From assembly GCA_002633025.1 (NCBI GenBank), contig NMRB01000555.1, forward strand, positions 262,701-326,700: DNA of 64,000 bases, written 5' to 3'. Position numbers and translations under genes: made by a program. Below, in pieces: positions 26,301 through 38,269 of the stretch (its first letter is position 1; each line of letters opens with the position of its first letter). The DNA comes from Notospermus geniculatus (taxonomy: Eukaryota > Nemertea > Pilidiophora > Heteronemertea > Lineidae). The notes beneath the pieces were generated by a model that saw only the letters and a list, made by a program, of their open reading frames with translations, made no database searches and was not told the origin of the DNA.

Positions 26301-26713
26301 CATGTACATGTACGCTTTGCTCTATCCAGCCCCGATTGATATTTTGGCAGGGCGGTTCAATTTATCATGCAATTTCTTTTGCAGCACTAAAATCAGAAAA
26401 AGCCCAACATAATGTGTTGAAAGACATTGAAGGATTTTCTGGACAACTCAAACATTCTGAGACACAAAAGAAAAGAACCCATTGCCAACAAAGGAAGGTG
26501 AGTCAGATATGATAAAATTTTCTGAAACTGCGTTATGACTGCATGAGTTGGGCATCCTATTCTGTTATTGTAGCCATTCTGTGCATCGAATTAAATTTGG
26601 GATTTGAGGAACATCATTGATTGCTGAAATTGGATTAAACTGCACCATTTCTTTCTGTTGACAAACTGTACCCCTATCTTTCAGACATTGCTCAGGAGAA
26701 AGCAGCATCTTAA
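5392..26713 (+). CDS. Multi-repeat beta-thymosin (actin monomer-binding) gene, 9 exons
   Basis: Coding exons: 5432-5549 (acceptor at 5391, ATG 5432), 17988-18101, 19990-20100, 21000-21101, 21370-21477, 25063-25173, 25634-25741, 26385-26497 and 26685-26713 (TAA at 26711). Every intron is phase 1, and each of the first eight exons encodes one beta-thymosin repeat. The hallmark is LKHxETxEKxxLP, as in KLHHVETQEKQVLP, ALKHTETKEKNVLP and [14 protein letters not shown]. The last exon gives the usual short tail IAQEKAAS. With one apparent missing base in exon 8 the protein is about 304 aa with 8 repeats. Relatives such as ciboulot and tetrathymosin bind G-actin in the cytoplasm and regulate filament assembly. 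Exon 4 is two residues short, and a dead exon copy lies between exons 4 and 5. Intron 1 is 12.4 kb and contains an assembly join. Identification is firm; the exact repeat number in mRNA is not. Confidence 0.9.
5432..5549 (+). CDS. Thymosin exon 1: start codon and first repeat
   Basis: The ATG lies in a reasonable context (CCACAATGG). It is the first in-frame methionine after a pyrimidine-rich acceptor (TTCCTTTTTCAG). The exon encodes 39 residues beginning MATEKQAIPSALAGQIQ and carrying the actin-binding core KLHHVETQEKQVLPDKE. It ends in phase 1 at T|GTGAGT, so the split codon is completed by GC of the next exon (Cys). Confidence 0.9.
5601..5695. repeat. Short inverted repeat in thymosin intron 1
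   Basis: TAGGGAGGTTGAGATC on the left is mirrored by GATCTCAACCTCCCTA on the right, about 65 bp apart. It begins about 50 bp after the exon 1 donor and resembles a small solo MITE. Confidence 0.65.
8171..10240. repeat. 2-kb duplicated segment, copy A (thymosin intron 1)
   Basis: This segment reappears, highly similar, at 10522-13000. The differences are substitutions, small indels (for example CCGGTAATC against ATAATC near the insertion site) and one 427-bp insertion that this copy lacks. No conserved gene was found in it; the open frames present in both copies are probably non-coding. Copy A carries the empty insertion site GTTCCCATT at 9644-9652. Confidence 0.85.
10521..10521. other. Single N, likely contig join at duplicate boundary
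   Basis: The base immediately after this N is the first base of duplicate copy B (GTCTGACTGAAAGC). An N placed exactly at a duplication edge is what two overlapping haplotype contigs laid end to end would give. Confidence 0.7.
10522..13000. repeat. 2-kb duplicated segment, copy B, with 427-bp insertion
   Basis: This is the counterpart of 8171-10240 in the same orientation. It differs by scattered SNP-like changes, loses a few short strings and carries an extra element at 11984-12410. After the shared end (CAGGCCAATGTTAA) the two flanks are unrelated. It may be an uncollapsed second haplotype or a true tandem duplication. Confidence 0.85.
11984..12410. mobile_element. 427-bp non-autonomous DNA transposon with 9-bp target duplication
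   Basis: The element begins CATTCGGAAC and ends GTTCCGAATG. Its inverted ends extend inward (AACTGCT on the left, AGCAGTT on the right; GACACAAGTCCAAGGCAGCCAT on the left, complemented on the right), giving termini of about 80-95 bp. GTTCCCATT flanks it on both sides (11975-11983 and 12411-12419) and occurs once in the empty site of copy A. A 9-bp duplication is typical of Mutator-like elements, but I cannot assign the superfamily from the ends. There is no coding capacity. Confidence 0.88.
13501..13544. repeat. 22-bp tandem direct duplication
   Basis: AAGTTGAGTTTGTTAAAAATC occurs twice in succession, spaced by one base. It is a simple local duplication in the thymosin intron with no evident function. 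Confidence 0.7.
16811..16928. repeat. Foldback MITE, family with the 19157-19313 copy
   Basis: GGCCCATATTCATAAAACC at the left is mirrored by GGTTTTATGAATATGGGTCC at the right. Inner arms pair CTTGCTAGCTTAGTTG with complementary sequence. The same terminal motif (ATATTCATAAAACCTTGCTA) recurs about 2.3 kb downstream, showing a multi-copy family. Confidence 0.8.
17988..18101 (+). CDS. Thymosin exon 2: second repeat
   Basis: The acceptor is TTTCCAG and the donor A|GTAAGT. The exon gives 38 codons in symmetric phase 1, reading IKGEKTHQELLENI and then the core ALKHTETKEKNVLPNAE. Length, phase and motif match the neighbouring repeat exons. Confidence 0.9.
18458..18564. repeat. Short imperfect inverted repeat
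   Basis: AGGAGGTAGGTTGTG and ATGATCAAAAG on the left are mirrored by CTTTTGATCATGTAAACCTCCT on the right. It is small and degenerate, inside a thymosin intron. Confidence 0.45.
19157..19313. repeat. Foldback MITE, second copy of the 16811 family
   Basis: The left end ATATTCATAAAACCTTGCTAGC and the right end GCTAGGCTTTAC/CTAGCAAGGTTTTATGAATAT are reverse complements. An inner palindrome around TAGTTACTTGCTAAAGTGCACAG forms the stem tip. It shares both termini with the copy at 16811-16928. Confidence 0.8.
19396..19661. repeat. Foldback element, about 266 bp
   Basis: CAGGCCTTTATATTCCCCCA at the left is mirrored by AGGGAATATAAAGGCCTG at the right. The interior has a run of A and GC-rich inner segments. 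It starts about 80 bp after the previous foldback, so the two elements are clustered. Confidence 0.7.
19990..20100 (+). CDS. Thymosin exon 3: third repeat
   Basis: The acceptor is GCGTTTCAG and the donor A|GTATGT. It has 37 codons in phase 1, reading VQQEKRRSAHLHGIEHPDV and then the core KLKHVETHEKAVLPNSE. It is the most divergent of the intact repeats outside the core, consistent with an older copy than exons 5 and 7. Confidence 0.9.
21000..21101 (+). CDS. Thymosin exon 4: shortened, atypical repeat
   Basis: The splice sites (CTTCAG and A|GTATGC) and phase 1 are kept and the frame is open, but the exon has only 34 codons. It begins IKEEKQHQEW normally, then reads MVLQIHHLRQTETKRKSTLP instead of the usual middle. 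The bases look like the standard repeat with two small deletions that move out of frame and back in. The conserved LKH of the core is lost (LRQTET). It may be a weakened actin-binding repeat or an exon in decay. Confidence 0.7.
21233..21320 (+). pseudogene. Decayed thymosin repeat exon
   Basis: An acceptor (GCTTTTCAG) is followed by GCATCAAG and codons for IKAGKQHLQL, clearly the start of a repeat exon. Downstream the core is unrecognisable (VVGLPSYHLNILDF). A donor-like GTACGT at 21321 would leave phase 2 instead of phase 1, so inclusion would break the frame. The preceding intron carries the same TGACCTTGAC motif as the functional neighbours. I read it as a dead tandem exon copy. Confidence 0.75.
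21370..21477 (+). CDS. Thymosin exon 5: repeat
   Basis: The acceptor is GACTCTTCAG and the donor A|GTATGT. It has 36 codons in phase 1: IKVEKQHQQLMDGIERSPQ, then [16 protein letters not shown]. It is nearly identical in protein to exon 7, and its flanking intron (TGACCTTGACTCTTCAGGC) is also shared. The two arose by recent segmental exon duplication. Confidence 0.9.
22832..23368. repeat. Tandem duplicate, copy 1 (about 535 bp)
   Basis: The segment begins TGAATACTGAGACGATCTCT and ends at GGCCTAGGCCTATGGATTGA plus a T run. It is repeated almost base for base at 23407-23939. Copies differ by a few substitutions and small indels, so the duplication is recent or maintained. No gene is apparent inside. 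Confidence 0.9.
23407..23939. repeat. Tandem duplicate, copy 2
   Basis: This is the direct repeat of 22832-23368. The short spacer between the copies holds a palindrome, AGCTCACCTCTGTGAGGTGAGCT. No N marks the junction, so this duplication lies within one contig, unlike the one at 8171/10522. Confidence 0.9.
24803..24961. repeat. Minisatellite of about 39-bp units in a thymosin intron
   Basis: About four degenerate units follow each other. Each starts TTTCTACT or TTTATACT, contains TTCATATG or a near match, and ends TCCTTGACC plus TGA or a close variant. They share the TTGACC character of the intron ends before exons 4, 5 and 7, so this may be a decayed extension of the same duplicated intron sequence. 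Confidence 0.65.
25063..25173 (+). CDS. Thymosin exon 6: divergent repeat
   Basis: The acceptor is TTGCTCTTCAG and the donor A|GTATGT. It has 37 codons in phase 1: IKEEKQHQQLMNGIIGNVKP, then KNHVEYHEKLVLPDAE. In the core, LKH is changed to KNH and ET to EY. It is still recognisable but may bind actin less well. Confidence 0.85.
25634..25741 (+). CDS. Thymosin exon 7: repeat, near twin of exon 5
   Basis: The acceptor is GACTCTTCAG and the donor A|GTATGT. It has 36 codons in phase 1: IKVEKQHQELMDGIEHTPS, then [16 protein letters not shown]. The intron sequence just before it matches that before exon 5 (CTATGACCTTGACTCTTCAG). Confidence 0.9.
26385..26497 (+). CDS. Thymosin exon 8: last repeat, with apparent 1-base frameshift
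   Basis: The acceptor is TTTTGCAG and the donor G|GTGAGT. The exon reads LKSEKAQHNVLKDIEGFSG and then QLKHSETQKK. After this the annotated frame gives RTHCQQRK, whereas the +1-shifted frame gives NPLPTKE, the canonical end of the repeat. The exon is 113 nt, while every other repeat exon is a multiple of three. One base appears missing in the A-rich stretch around 26467-26475. Read literally, the protein would end in TLLRRKQHLK from the last exon. A sequencing error in the A run is the simplest explanation. Confidence 0.8.
26685..26713 (+). CDS. Thymosin exon 9: C-terminal tail and stop
   Basis: The acceptor is TATCTTTCAG. The codons give IAQEKAAS and then TAA, the standard end of multi-repeat thymosins. 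With the split codon from exon 8 it reads D-IAQEKAAS. The 3' UTR follows; an AATAAA occurs near 28013, but the real polyadenylation site was not determined. Confidence 0.88.
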
Positions 26714-28753
26714 ATGACTTCGCACATCACAACGATGGCAACTATGCATTATACACCAGATGTAGGAAGCAGACATGACTATATTTGCATGTAATTATGG
26801 TATATATCCTTTGCTAGGTTCCATGTTAACCAATCAGGTTAAATAGGTTACTGGCTAACCATATCTTTGTAGAACTATTCAGCGAATATTGTTATGATTT
26901 TATTGCAACATTGGGAGATGCATATCCTAATACCGGTATTAGACTATCATAACTCTTCTGATTCCAATACAAGATTAATGTTTAGATTCCTGGTACACTT
27001 AACAGAACAGCTATATTTTCCTTCTACCAGGTATTTTAGTTAATCTCACCTCAACTGTACCGGGTACATGTAGTTCCGTGGTTCATTACAGCTGCTATTC
27101 TGAACCTTTCTTGCCGTAATAATTACCAGATATGAGAAGTCCTTATCTTATGTGATTTTGAACTTGTAATTTTTTTATAAATTGTGCAATTCATCGACAT
27201 CTGACGCTGGTTTCGAACCTAGTCTGTGTCCTGACTGAATGGACCAAGTCCTTTTTTTCTACATGTTCATGTTTCTTGTCTCATAAGGGTTGTTTGGAAT
27301 ATAATACAGGCCGGTGCTGTTTCTTATACTTATGTCATTTTACCTGTTCTGAGCAATGTGATTCTTGCTGTGGAAGTGGCCGCAAACACCTGGTATGACG
27401 AAAGGATATGTGTGGAAAACCACTCACAACTTTGTTGGGCAACCTTCAGGACAGGAAAATCTTGGCTCTTCAGGATATTTCCCACTTCCATGGACGAGAA
27501 TGGCAGAAGCTTTCTCCATCATGTAATGTACTTACTCCATGTACAGATGTTAGTGTTATCTTTTTGATGGGGTATCATGAGCAAATCAAGGATTTTCGAA
27601 AGGATGACTGGCCTGTGGTTGGCAAATGGACAAACAATTTAAAAGCTTGTTCACCTGTTATGGAAGCAAACTACAGGTCAAAGAACCAGTCACAATCAGA
27701 CTAAAAGAGGGACTCTATAACTGGAAATATCCTTGATTTGTCTTTCTGGCTTTGATATTGACCATTGTAAATACTTAGTTGTGCTACATGAAGATTTTCA
27801 ACTTGTTTTATTGTGATAATGTGCTAGATTGAGAGGGTACAATGTCATTGGATCTTTAAATAAGCAGATTTTCATTGGAAGTTTTGCCTTGGTGGAGGCA
27901 AAAGAGAACACATACAATCTTGATAGTTTAGTTGGTCCTAGATTGCCATCTGCACTATTCAATTTGCCAACTTGGCATTGAAGTTACCTCTAAGGCCTAC
28001 CTACCCTGGCAGTAATAAATCTTGCTATTTCGGGACTAAAGCTTTGACTAGGTAATAAAGTACATGTAGTTTGCTTTATCCAAGTTTTCAATGGCAATTT
28101 TCAAATCAGGATGTCTCAACTTTTTTCCAAGAGAGAAATGGAATTTCCTGCTAATAAATGAAGTGCCAAATTGTCACCCATAAAACTGACGCACATAATA
28201 TAAGTTGTTCTGCTCTTGGAAGATATACACAAAACTTTGGCCTAACCTTACTATTTATAACTGCTGTTTTTGTCCAAGAAGATCGATCTTGATCTATTGC
28301 AATGGTATCGATTGCGAATGAGGTATAGTACTGTAAACAAGGACATAAGGAACAAAGGATGAACCCTGCTTCCTCCTTATTCTCGGGTACGTTAGAACAA
28401 AAAGGAGGCCACCGGTGAATGGGTTACCCATTTATTCTTTTCTAGTCCTTTTAGTTTATGACCTTTTATAGAAATCTTTCCAGAGACCATTGAAGTCAGG
28501 GAAGAACTTCCTCTTTGACAATCTTTTGCCGAGCCATTCCAGCTAGACATTTGAAGGAAAGGCTTTTTTCCATAATGTAAGACGGTGCCATCTTGAATAA
28601 ACATGTAATTAATTGGTAAATTACAGTTTGTTTCTCCTTCTTTACATGTCCTTGCCCCTCACCATCTTTTAGTGAGGAGAGCATGCTTGCAGGTGCAGTA
28701 GTACAATGACATGGAAAACTACCATTTCCAGACTTTTGAACTTCGGATATGCC
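26714..28753. other. 3' UTR and intergenic stretch, no further gene recognised
   Basis: The sequence after the thymosin stop holds short open frames without family resemblance or splice structure. Part of it is presumably 3' UTR. The gene on the other side also ends toward this region, so this is a convergent intergenic interval. Confidence 0.5.
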
Positions 28754-28906
28754 TAAAGCTGCGAATCCACTGTCGCGATTTTGGCTTGAGACGGGGTTGC
28801 GGTCCCTTGCGATCACCATATACGGCAATCGGAAGTCCTTATAAGGTAACCGCAAGGGAACGCAACCCCGTCTCAAGCCAAAATCGCGACAGTGGATCAC
28901 CCGCTT
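28754..28906. repeat. Foldback element with long, near-identical arms
   Basis: GCGAATCCACTGTCGCGATT and the following GGCTTGAGACGGGGTTGCG are mirrored exactly in the right arm (CGCAACCCCGTCTCAAGCC ... CGCGACAGTGGAT). Arms of about 60 bp flank a short loop. It ends where the next foldback begins. Confidence 0.85.
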
Positions 28907-29080
28907 AAAGGTCCCTCTCCACGTGAGAGTTTTCTCGCAGAAGTTGGCTCACAATGGGCAATTCACCATTATTTGTTCCTCGCGGCTTACGCTGGGACCA
29001 ATGACATAAACAGTTGCTCACAGATGAGTTGCCCATAGAGAGCCAACTTGCACGAGAAAACTCACGTGGAGAGGCGCCTT
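28907..29080. repeat. Foldback element, family with 52778-53212
   Basis: The left end GTCCCTCTCCACGTGAGAG with GTTTTCTCG is mirrored by CGAGAAAACTCACGTGGAGAG at the right end. Inner arms pair AGTTGGCTC with GAGCCAACTTG, and GGGCAATTC with GTTGCCCAT. Similar GAGCCGACTTG and TTGCCCATAGAG motifs occur in the HERC2 intron element at 52.8-53.2 kb. Confidence 0.82.
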
Positions 29081-29101
29081 AATGGAGATTCCTTCAGTCC
29101 T

Positions 29102-29222
29102 AAGGCCGGGTTCACATAGAGGTACACGGTATGTGGACATGCTGGCAAACAAAGGTTTCATGGTCATGAACCCTTTGTTAGGCCATTGTTCGTCAGTGTA
29201 TACCTCTATGTGAACTCAGCCT
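29102..29222. repeat. Foldback MITE, family with 31227-31360
   Basis: AAGGCCGGGTTCACATAGAG at the left is mirrored by CTCTATGTGAACTCAGCCT at the right. The interior has AACAAAGGTTTCATGGTCAT and its complement. The second copy lies in the intron of the single-repeat thymosin gene. Confidence 0.82.
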
Positions 29223-31052
29223 AATGGAGATTCCCTTAGTCCTAATGGATGGGGATTTCCTCAGTTGAGGAAAGTCTTCAATCTGTCCAGTTATATTTGC
29301 AATGTTGATCTCGCAACTTATCAATACCACTTAACCACAAGCAGCCCCAATCTGGTATGTCCGATCTCCCTATTATTTGAATCAAAGTCCCAACCTTTGG
29401 TGGTGTCAATGTTATTGAAGCATGTCCACTGCGACATTGGGTCATCATATGAATAAAGCCTAATAAATGCTTTTACATGAAATTTGCAATACAAATGCAC
29501 TAGGCAATGCTGTACAAATCTGAAGTAAAAGTGTTTGCTAGTCTTCATTCATAGGCCTATGACCCATTGTGGAGTTGCCTTTGTGGTCTTGTTCCACGTT
29601 GGATTGGAATATTACTGGACATTTTGAAAAAATTCTGTACCAAGGTGACTTCCTTTTCTCCATTGAGTCTTGACAAGACCCATGTCCAGCATCTTTTGGC
29701 AAGAAATGATAACAAAGTTTGATATTTTATGAATGTTTTGTATTCATTATTTTCATTAGTTACATAACAAAGTACGATACATGCAGTAAAAAAGAAACAT
29801 GGTGACTCTAGGGACTCAATTCATGTTCTTTACTACTCATGCAACCAGTCCGCACTGTGCCCCCACCGAGTTCATCAGGCTCACAATTCCAACATCCCAG
29901 CCCTCGTGAGTTCTATTTTTTCTGCTCCCCAAATAAATATCAGATTCACAGGATTCTAATTTTCCTACAGAAGGAAAAGCTGAGATTCTTTTTCATTGCT
30001 CTTAATGTACTACATGTTGAGATTTATTGTTGAGATTTATTGGCTATAGTTTTATGAACTGAGTCAAGTTTTTCGCATTGGGGGATGTGAATCAGTCTAT
30101 ATGTACATTCTTTACTGGTTCACAAAGAAATAACAAGGCTGGTCAGTCTTGGTCCCAATACAAATCTCCCCTGGCGACCAGGTTGGTTGTGGAATGTGAC
30201 ATCCATCCATTACAAGCATGGTTTCTCTCGTGGGGTTCAGATTTTACCTAGCTCGCCAAAAAGCGCAAACATGCCTAAACATTAGACCCCCCCATAAACT
30301 GGAATATGCAACTACTATTAATTTTTGTTAAATGAAAAAATTGAACCCATCCTGATGATCTCCCAAGGAATTTAAATCAGATGTGTATTTCATCAACCCA
30401 GTAGCCTACGTCATGAAAAAATTCATTGTAGCAGTTCTGTGAAAGTATCTTGTGCAGCAAATAATTTTGAAAGCAACTTTTAGCTCTCCCAGGTCTGATC
30501 AGATCCCATGTCCTCTACAAGTCCACTTGGGCCTTGGTGTTTGATTTGGCCACGAATTCCTCCATCTTATCCCAATGAAGAATCAGACTTCACGGATACA
30601 ACAAGGCATTACACTCCGACAGTCCACACAGCATGCAGAGCCCATCCACAGAGTCCTTATTGTCCCAGATTCATTTCACTGCTCAGAATGTGCACAGCAG
30701 CAGGTTCTCTCCCCGACAAGATTAACGACATGGGCTCGAGTTTTAGAAACCCCTCCAGAGAACTTGTCATTCAACATGATGACAAACAGGTCTTTCGGAG
30801 CACTTGAAGGAAAGCCGTCTGCTAATCTTGACAGGGTCGGATACCCTGGATGTCGAGGCACAACCAAGAAGTCGACTCACGAGGAGTGGCCCATCAAACA
30901 GTCCCCAGTACGAAATCCGAAGTAGATGTTGGCAAGAAGCATACCCAAGGGAGTTAAAAGTGGCATCCTTGAGATGATGATGATGATGATGATGAATATT
31001 CTTTTTGTTATGTTTACATGTTGAATATACAGGCGACATCCACACTATCACC

Positions 31053-34871
<3,819 letters not shown>

Positions 34872-34948
34872 TGGAAAAGTCCTCTGTCTAGGCACTATTT
34901 GCTATGAGCCGATGAATGCTACCGGGCGTTATCGATCCAGACTTTATA
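34872..34948 (-). promoter_or_regulatory. Candidate TATA promoter and first exon of the single-repeat thymosin gene
   Basis: On the minus strand a TATA box (CTATAAAG, TATAAA at 34948-34943) stands about 75 bp upstream of a strong donor, CCA|GTGAGTA at 34872/34871. A start about 30 bp below the TATA box would give a non-coding first exon of about 45 nt, matching the leader that the split 5' UTR requires. No transcript evidence is available. Confidence 0.4.
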
Positions 34949-35044
34949 GTCCGATCCGCGCCGGCGCAGTCAGTCTAGAGTGCGATTCACTTGACTGAAA
35001 CACCAGCGCCGCCGTTCGATCGCCAAGATAGATTGAAGTGGCTC

Positions 35045-35425
35045 AGTGAAGCAATGTTCATTGGCACACGGATCCTTGCATTGTCGTATCCGGAAAACTA
35101 GGGACAAACGGACTGAAAACGGATCGGATCCGTGTGCCAATGAACCGTGCTTGAGGCAGCTAACTTGTTCCAACGTGAAGATTCGCTGGCGCACGGATCC
35201 CGCCCGTTTCCAGTCCGTTTGCCCCAAGTTTTCCGGATACCACAAATGCAGGGTTCATCGTATTGACTTTTGCGTTGTCGTATCCGCAAAAAATAGGGGC
35301 AAACGGACTGAAAACGGACCGGATCCGTGCGCCAATGAACCTTGCTTAAAGCCTGTCAATTTTTGATCGATTTTTTGCGGACCCGTTTCGGACAAAAACC
35401 CGTGTGCCAATGAACCCCGCTTTAG
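35045..35425. repeat. Cluster of foldback MITEs sharing GGATCCGTGTGCCAATGAAC ends
   Basis: At least four arm copies occur in alternating orientation: GTTCATTGGCACACGGATCC, its complement near 35130, another with GTGCGCCAATGAAC near 35330, and GTGTGCCAATGAAC near 35405. Inner pieces such as CAAACGGACTGAAAACGGA and TATCCGGAAAA repeat too. It looks like two or three related elements inserted into or next to each other. A related copy lies in a HERC2 intron (56676-56810). Confidence 0.75.
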
Positions 35426-35639
35426 ACATAGACCGAATCCAGTGGCATCCCACGAATGAATTAGACTTTGCCAATTCATTAAAACAACGAGGACAAAATA
35501 GCACTGTTTACGGTATCATTATGAACTGCTCCGGTGTAATATTTTTCATTACTCCCCACGTTTGCCAATCCCCCTAACAAAAAGCAGACGGCAACAATCG
35601 GGGGAGGCACTGGACTGCCTGACTTACAAAGTTCCACGA

Positions 35640-36170
35640 GTTTAATGGATCAGTAAATCAGTGAATCAAACAACGATTCAATCAGTGGGTCATTGGATTA
35701 CTAGATCATTGGATCAATATGAAATAGAAGAATAGAATAGATAAATGAATAGACAAATGAAAATAAATAAAAAGTAACTAATAATAAATAAATAGGATAA
35801 AAGAATAAAAATAAACGTATAATAAATAATAACATAAATATATTTTATATTATAATAATAAAATAAATGTGATTAAATATTTATTATATAATAATTAATA
35901 ATAATCTATTTAATTTATTATTTATTATCATCTATTACATAAATGAACAATAATAAATGAATAAACAAACAAACAGCAAGTTATTGGTTTCTTTATTTTT
36001 TATTATATAATAATAAAAATAAATAATAAATGAATAAATAGTAAATTAAATAGATAATTGAATCAAGGGATCATGGATCATAGGGATTTATATTGGGCCC
36101 ATAATTGGATCAATGGTTCAATGGATCAATGGATCATTAGGTCATTGGGTAGATCATTGGAACAATCGAC
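35640..36170. repeat. AT-rich low-complexity island flanked by ATGGATCA-type repeats
   Basis: The core (about 35720-36050) is almost purely A and T, with AATAAATAA-like strings. On both sides are degenerate repeats built from GGATCA and ATCATTGG. No gene is visible. It separates the proposed thymosin promoter from EMC7. Confidence 0.8.
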
Positions 36171-36196
36171 CATCCGTCCAGCCAAAGACTCATGGT

Positions 36197-36361
36197 CCTC
36201 CGCCCCGCCCCCCCCCCAACTGGTCTCCTGCCATCGAGGCGCTCAGTTAGTACTCGTATGGTGAAGAGCGTTTCAAGAGCTGGGAACCAGTCTGCCAGCC
36301 AGAATTCCGATATTGGCACAAGCGACATGCGCAGTAAGATGCGCATTCGTAAAATCGCAGA
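36197..36361 (+). promoter_or_regulatory. Candidate EMC7 promoter with GC box
   Basis: A GC box/C tract (CCGCCCCGCCCCCC, about 36200-36217) lies about 145 bp upstream of the EMC7 ATG. There is no TATA box between. This fits a TATA-less housekeeping promoter. The transcription start was not located. Confidence 0.35.
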
Positions 36362-37827
36362 ATGGCGAATTTAGTCCAGTACTTCGAGAATTCTCACCTT
36401 ATTTCTGCAGTTTTCCTGCTCATTTCTGTATATATCCCCTGTACTTCTCAATCATCAGATGGTGGAAGTTCACCATTATTTAAAATCGAAGGAAAGGTGA
36501 ACATTCCAAACGATGCTGCCGATCCAAACTGGGTGACGACGACGAGAGTTCTCGTGGATGGAGGAGAACACCTCGGTTTTCTCAGGTAGGCCCATGAAAA
36601 TAGGGCAGTTTGCTTCATATCATGATATACTTTTTCAAGCGTTATTCTGAATTCACTGATTGCTAGGCGTAGAATAGCTTAGCTAGGCCTGCCCTAGGCT
36701 ACCCTAGCCTAGGGGCAGGGGTAGCCCCTGCCTGGCCCTACCGCTCTATCTACTACATGTAACTAGCCTAGGCAGCTATTAGGCTAAGACCAGGCCTGCC
36801 CTCCCTGTTTGTTTATTGTTACCGTGTAGTTTGATAATAGGCATTTCCCAATTTGGTCCACTGATTGCTTGAGCTCCATTATTCATTTCAGGTCAGATGG
36901 CGGTTTTACTGTCAACAACATACCAAAAGGTTCCTATGTTGTTGAGATTCTCCATCCAGCCCATATTTTTGAACCAGCTAGAGTTGATATTACATCAACG
37001 GGCAAGATAAGAGCGCGAAGGGTTAATAACATCCAAACATCAGCTGTTTCAACAGTCCAGTATCCATTAAAGTTCAGGCCAGCAGCAAATGCTAAATATT
37101 TCCAAATCAGAGAACAATGGAGGATAACAGATTTCTTGTTTAATCATATGGTAGGGGTCATTCATCTTCTGCTTTCAAACTTGCTTGCTATCAACACTGA
37201 TCAATTCAACTGAACTGTGCTCCCTATATTGTGGGAATCTGTACTTTTTAGACAATATTCAGATATGATCTCATACATTTGTGGTCTCTTGTGCGTCTTT
37301 TGTGTCTAGGGACTTTCACTGTGATATTGGTTCCATTTCCATTATTATGTATATCCTGATCATATCTTTGGTCTGTTTCAGGTACTGATGATGGTGCTGC
37401 CTTTCCTTGTGATTGTTCTATTGCCTAAGCTGGTCAACACAAATGATCCAGAGACGCAGAGGGTAAGTCTACAAGTGAACCTGGTAGAAACATTTTGCAA
37501 TTCTTGATATGGTCTAGAATGCCAAGAAAAAAGTATAGAATTCGTCTGTGACCCACAGGCTTTGAAGGTCAGTATGTTTGCTAAAGTATGATGTAACCTA
37601 CATTAATTATCAGATTGGACAAAGAAAATATTGTTGACAGTGGAGTTTGGGGAATGGTCATGAGAGTGTTTTTCTCTTTACAGGAGATGCAAAATCAGAT
37701 GAACATGCTGAATCCTAGACAACAGATGCCAGAAGTTTCAGAGATGTTTACAAACTGGTTTGGTGGTGGTGGTGGTTCAAAAAAGTCAAGCAGTGTCAGT
37801 AAAGCGAAACCACGCAAACAGAGATAG
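36362..37827 (+). CDS. EMC7: ER membrane protein complex subunit 7 (EMC7), complete, 4 exons
   Basis: Exons are 36362-36585, 36892-37150, 37382-37462 and 37684-37827, with standard GT-AG sites and consistent phases (2, 0, 0), giving 235 aa. An N-terminal signal peptide (hydrophobic around HLISAVFLLISVYIP) is followed by a lumenal beta-sandwich domain (FKIEGKV, VLVDGGEHLGFL, GSYVVEILHPAHIFEPARVD). A transmembrane helix follows near residues 160-182 (MVLMMVLPFLVIVLLPKLV). The cytosolic tail has MNMLN, PEVSEMF and a basic, serine- and lysine-rich end, as in the human protein. EMC7 is part of the complex that inserts tail-anchored and multipass membrane proteins into the ER. It lies about 1.7 kb upstream of the first visible HERC2 exon, in the same orientation. 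Confidence 0.96.
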
Positions 37828-38048
37828 AATATGATTGGTTGAGGACTTTCTCTGAATGGGGAATGTTGGCACAACACATATATCTGTTTTATTGCCATGA
37901 AATACATCTGGAAGAACTGTTTTTAGAGATGTCTCACAAATGATACAAGGGGGCAGATTTCTCACAGATTTTCATGTTTCATGTTAGAATACATTGTAAT
38001 GGTGTTTTGTGTTTCATGAGAGCACTTCTTGTGTCGTGTCACTTGGGA

Positions 38049-38253
38049 ATAAAGGTAAATTAACAGAACAGGGACAGATGAATAATAGGGAATATGTTAG
38101 GGTGTTTTGTATTACATGTAGCCTGCTTTTGAATTAAACTGCAAACTGTACTTCAGGGGTTTGTAAATTCTCTTATCAATCAAATTGGAACAAATCTATA
38201 CTATGCACTCTTACTTTTTTTAGTTTCTGTTGTAAAGTGTATTGGAGAATAAA
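38049..38253 (+). terminator. EMC7 polyadenylation signals
   Basis: Two AATAAA hexamers follow the stop codon: one near 38049 (GGGAATAAAGG) and one near 38248 (GAGAATAAACATG), followed by a T-rich stretch. The second, with its downstream T run, looks the stronger. The 3' UTR would be about 250-450 nt. Confidence 0.5.
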
Positions 38254-38269
38254 CATGTTATCACTAAAT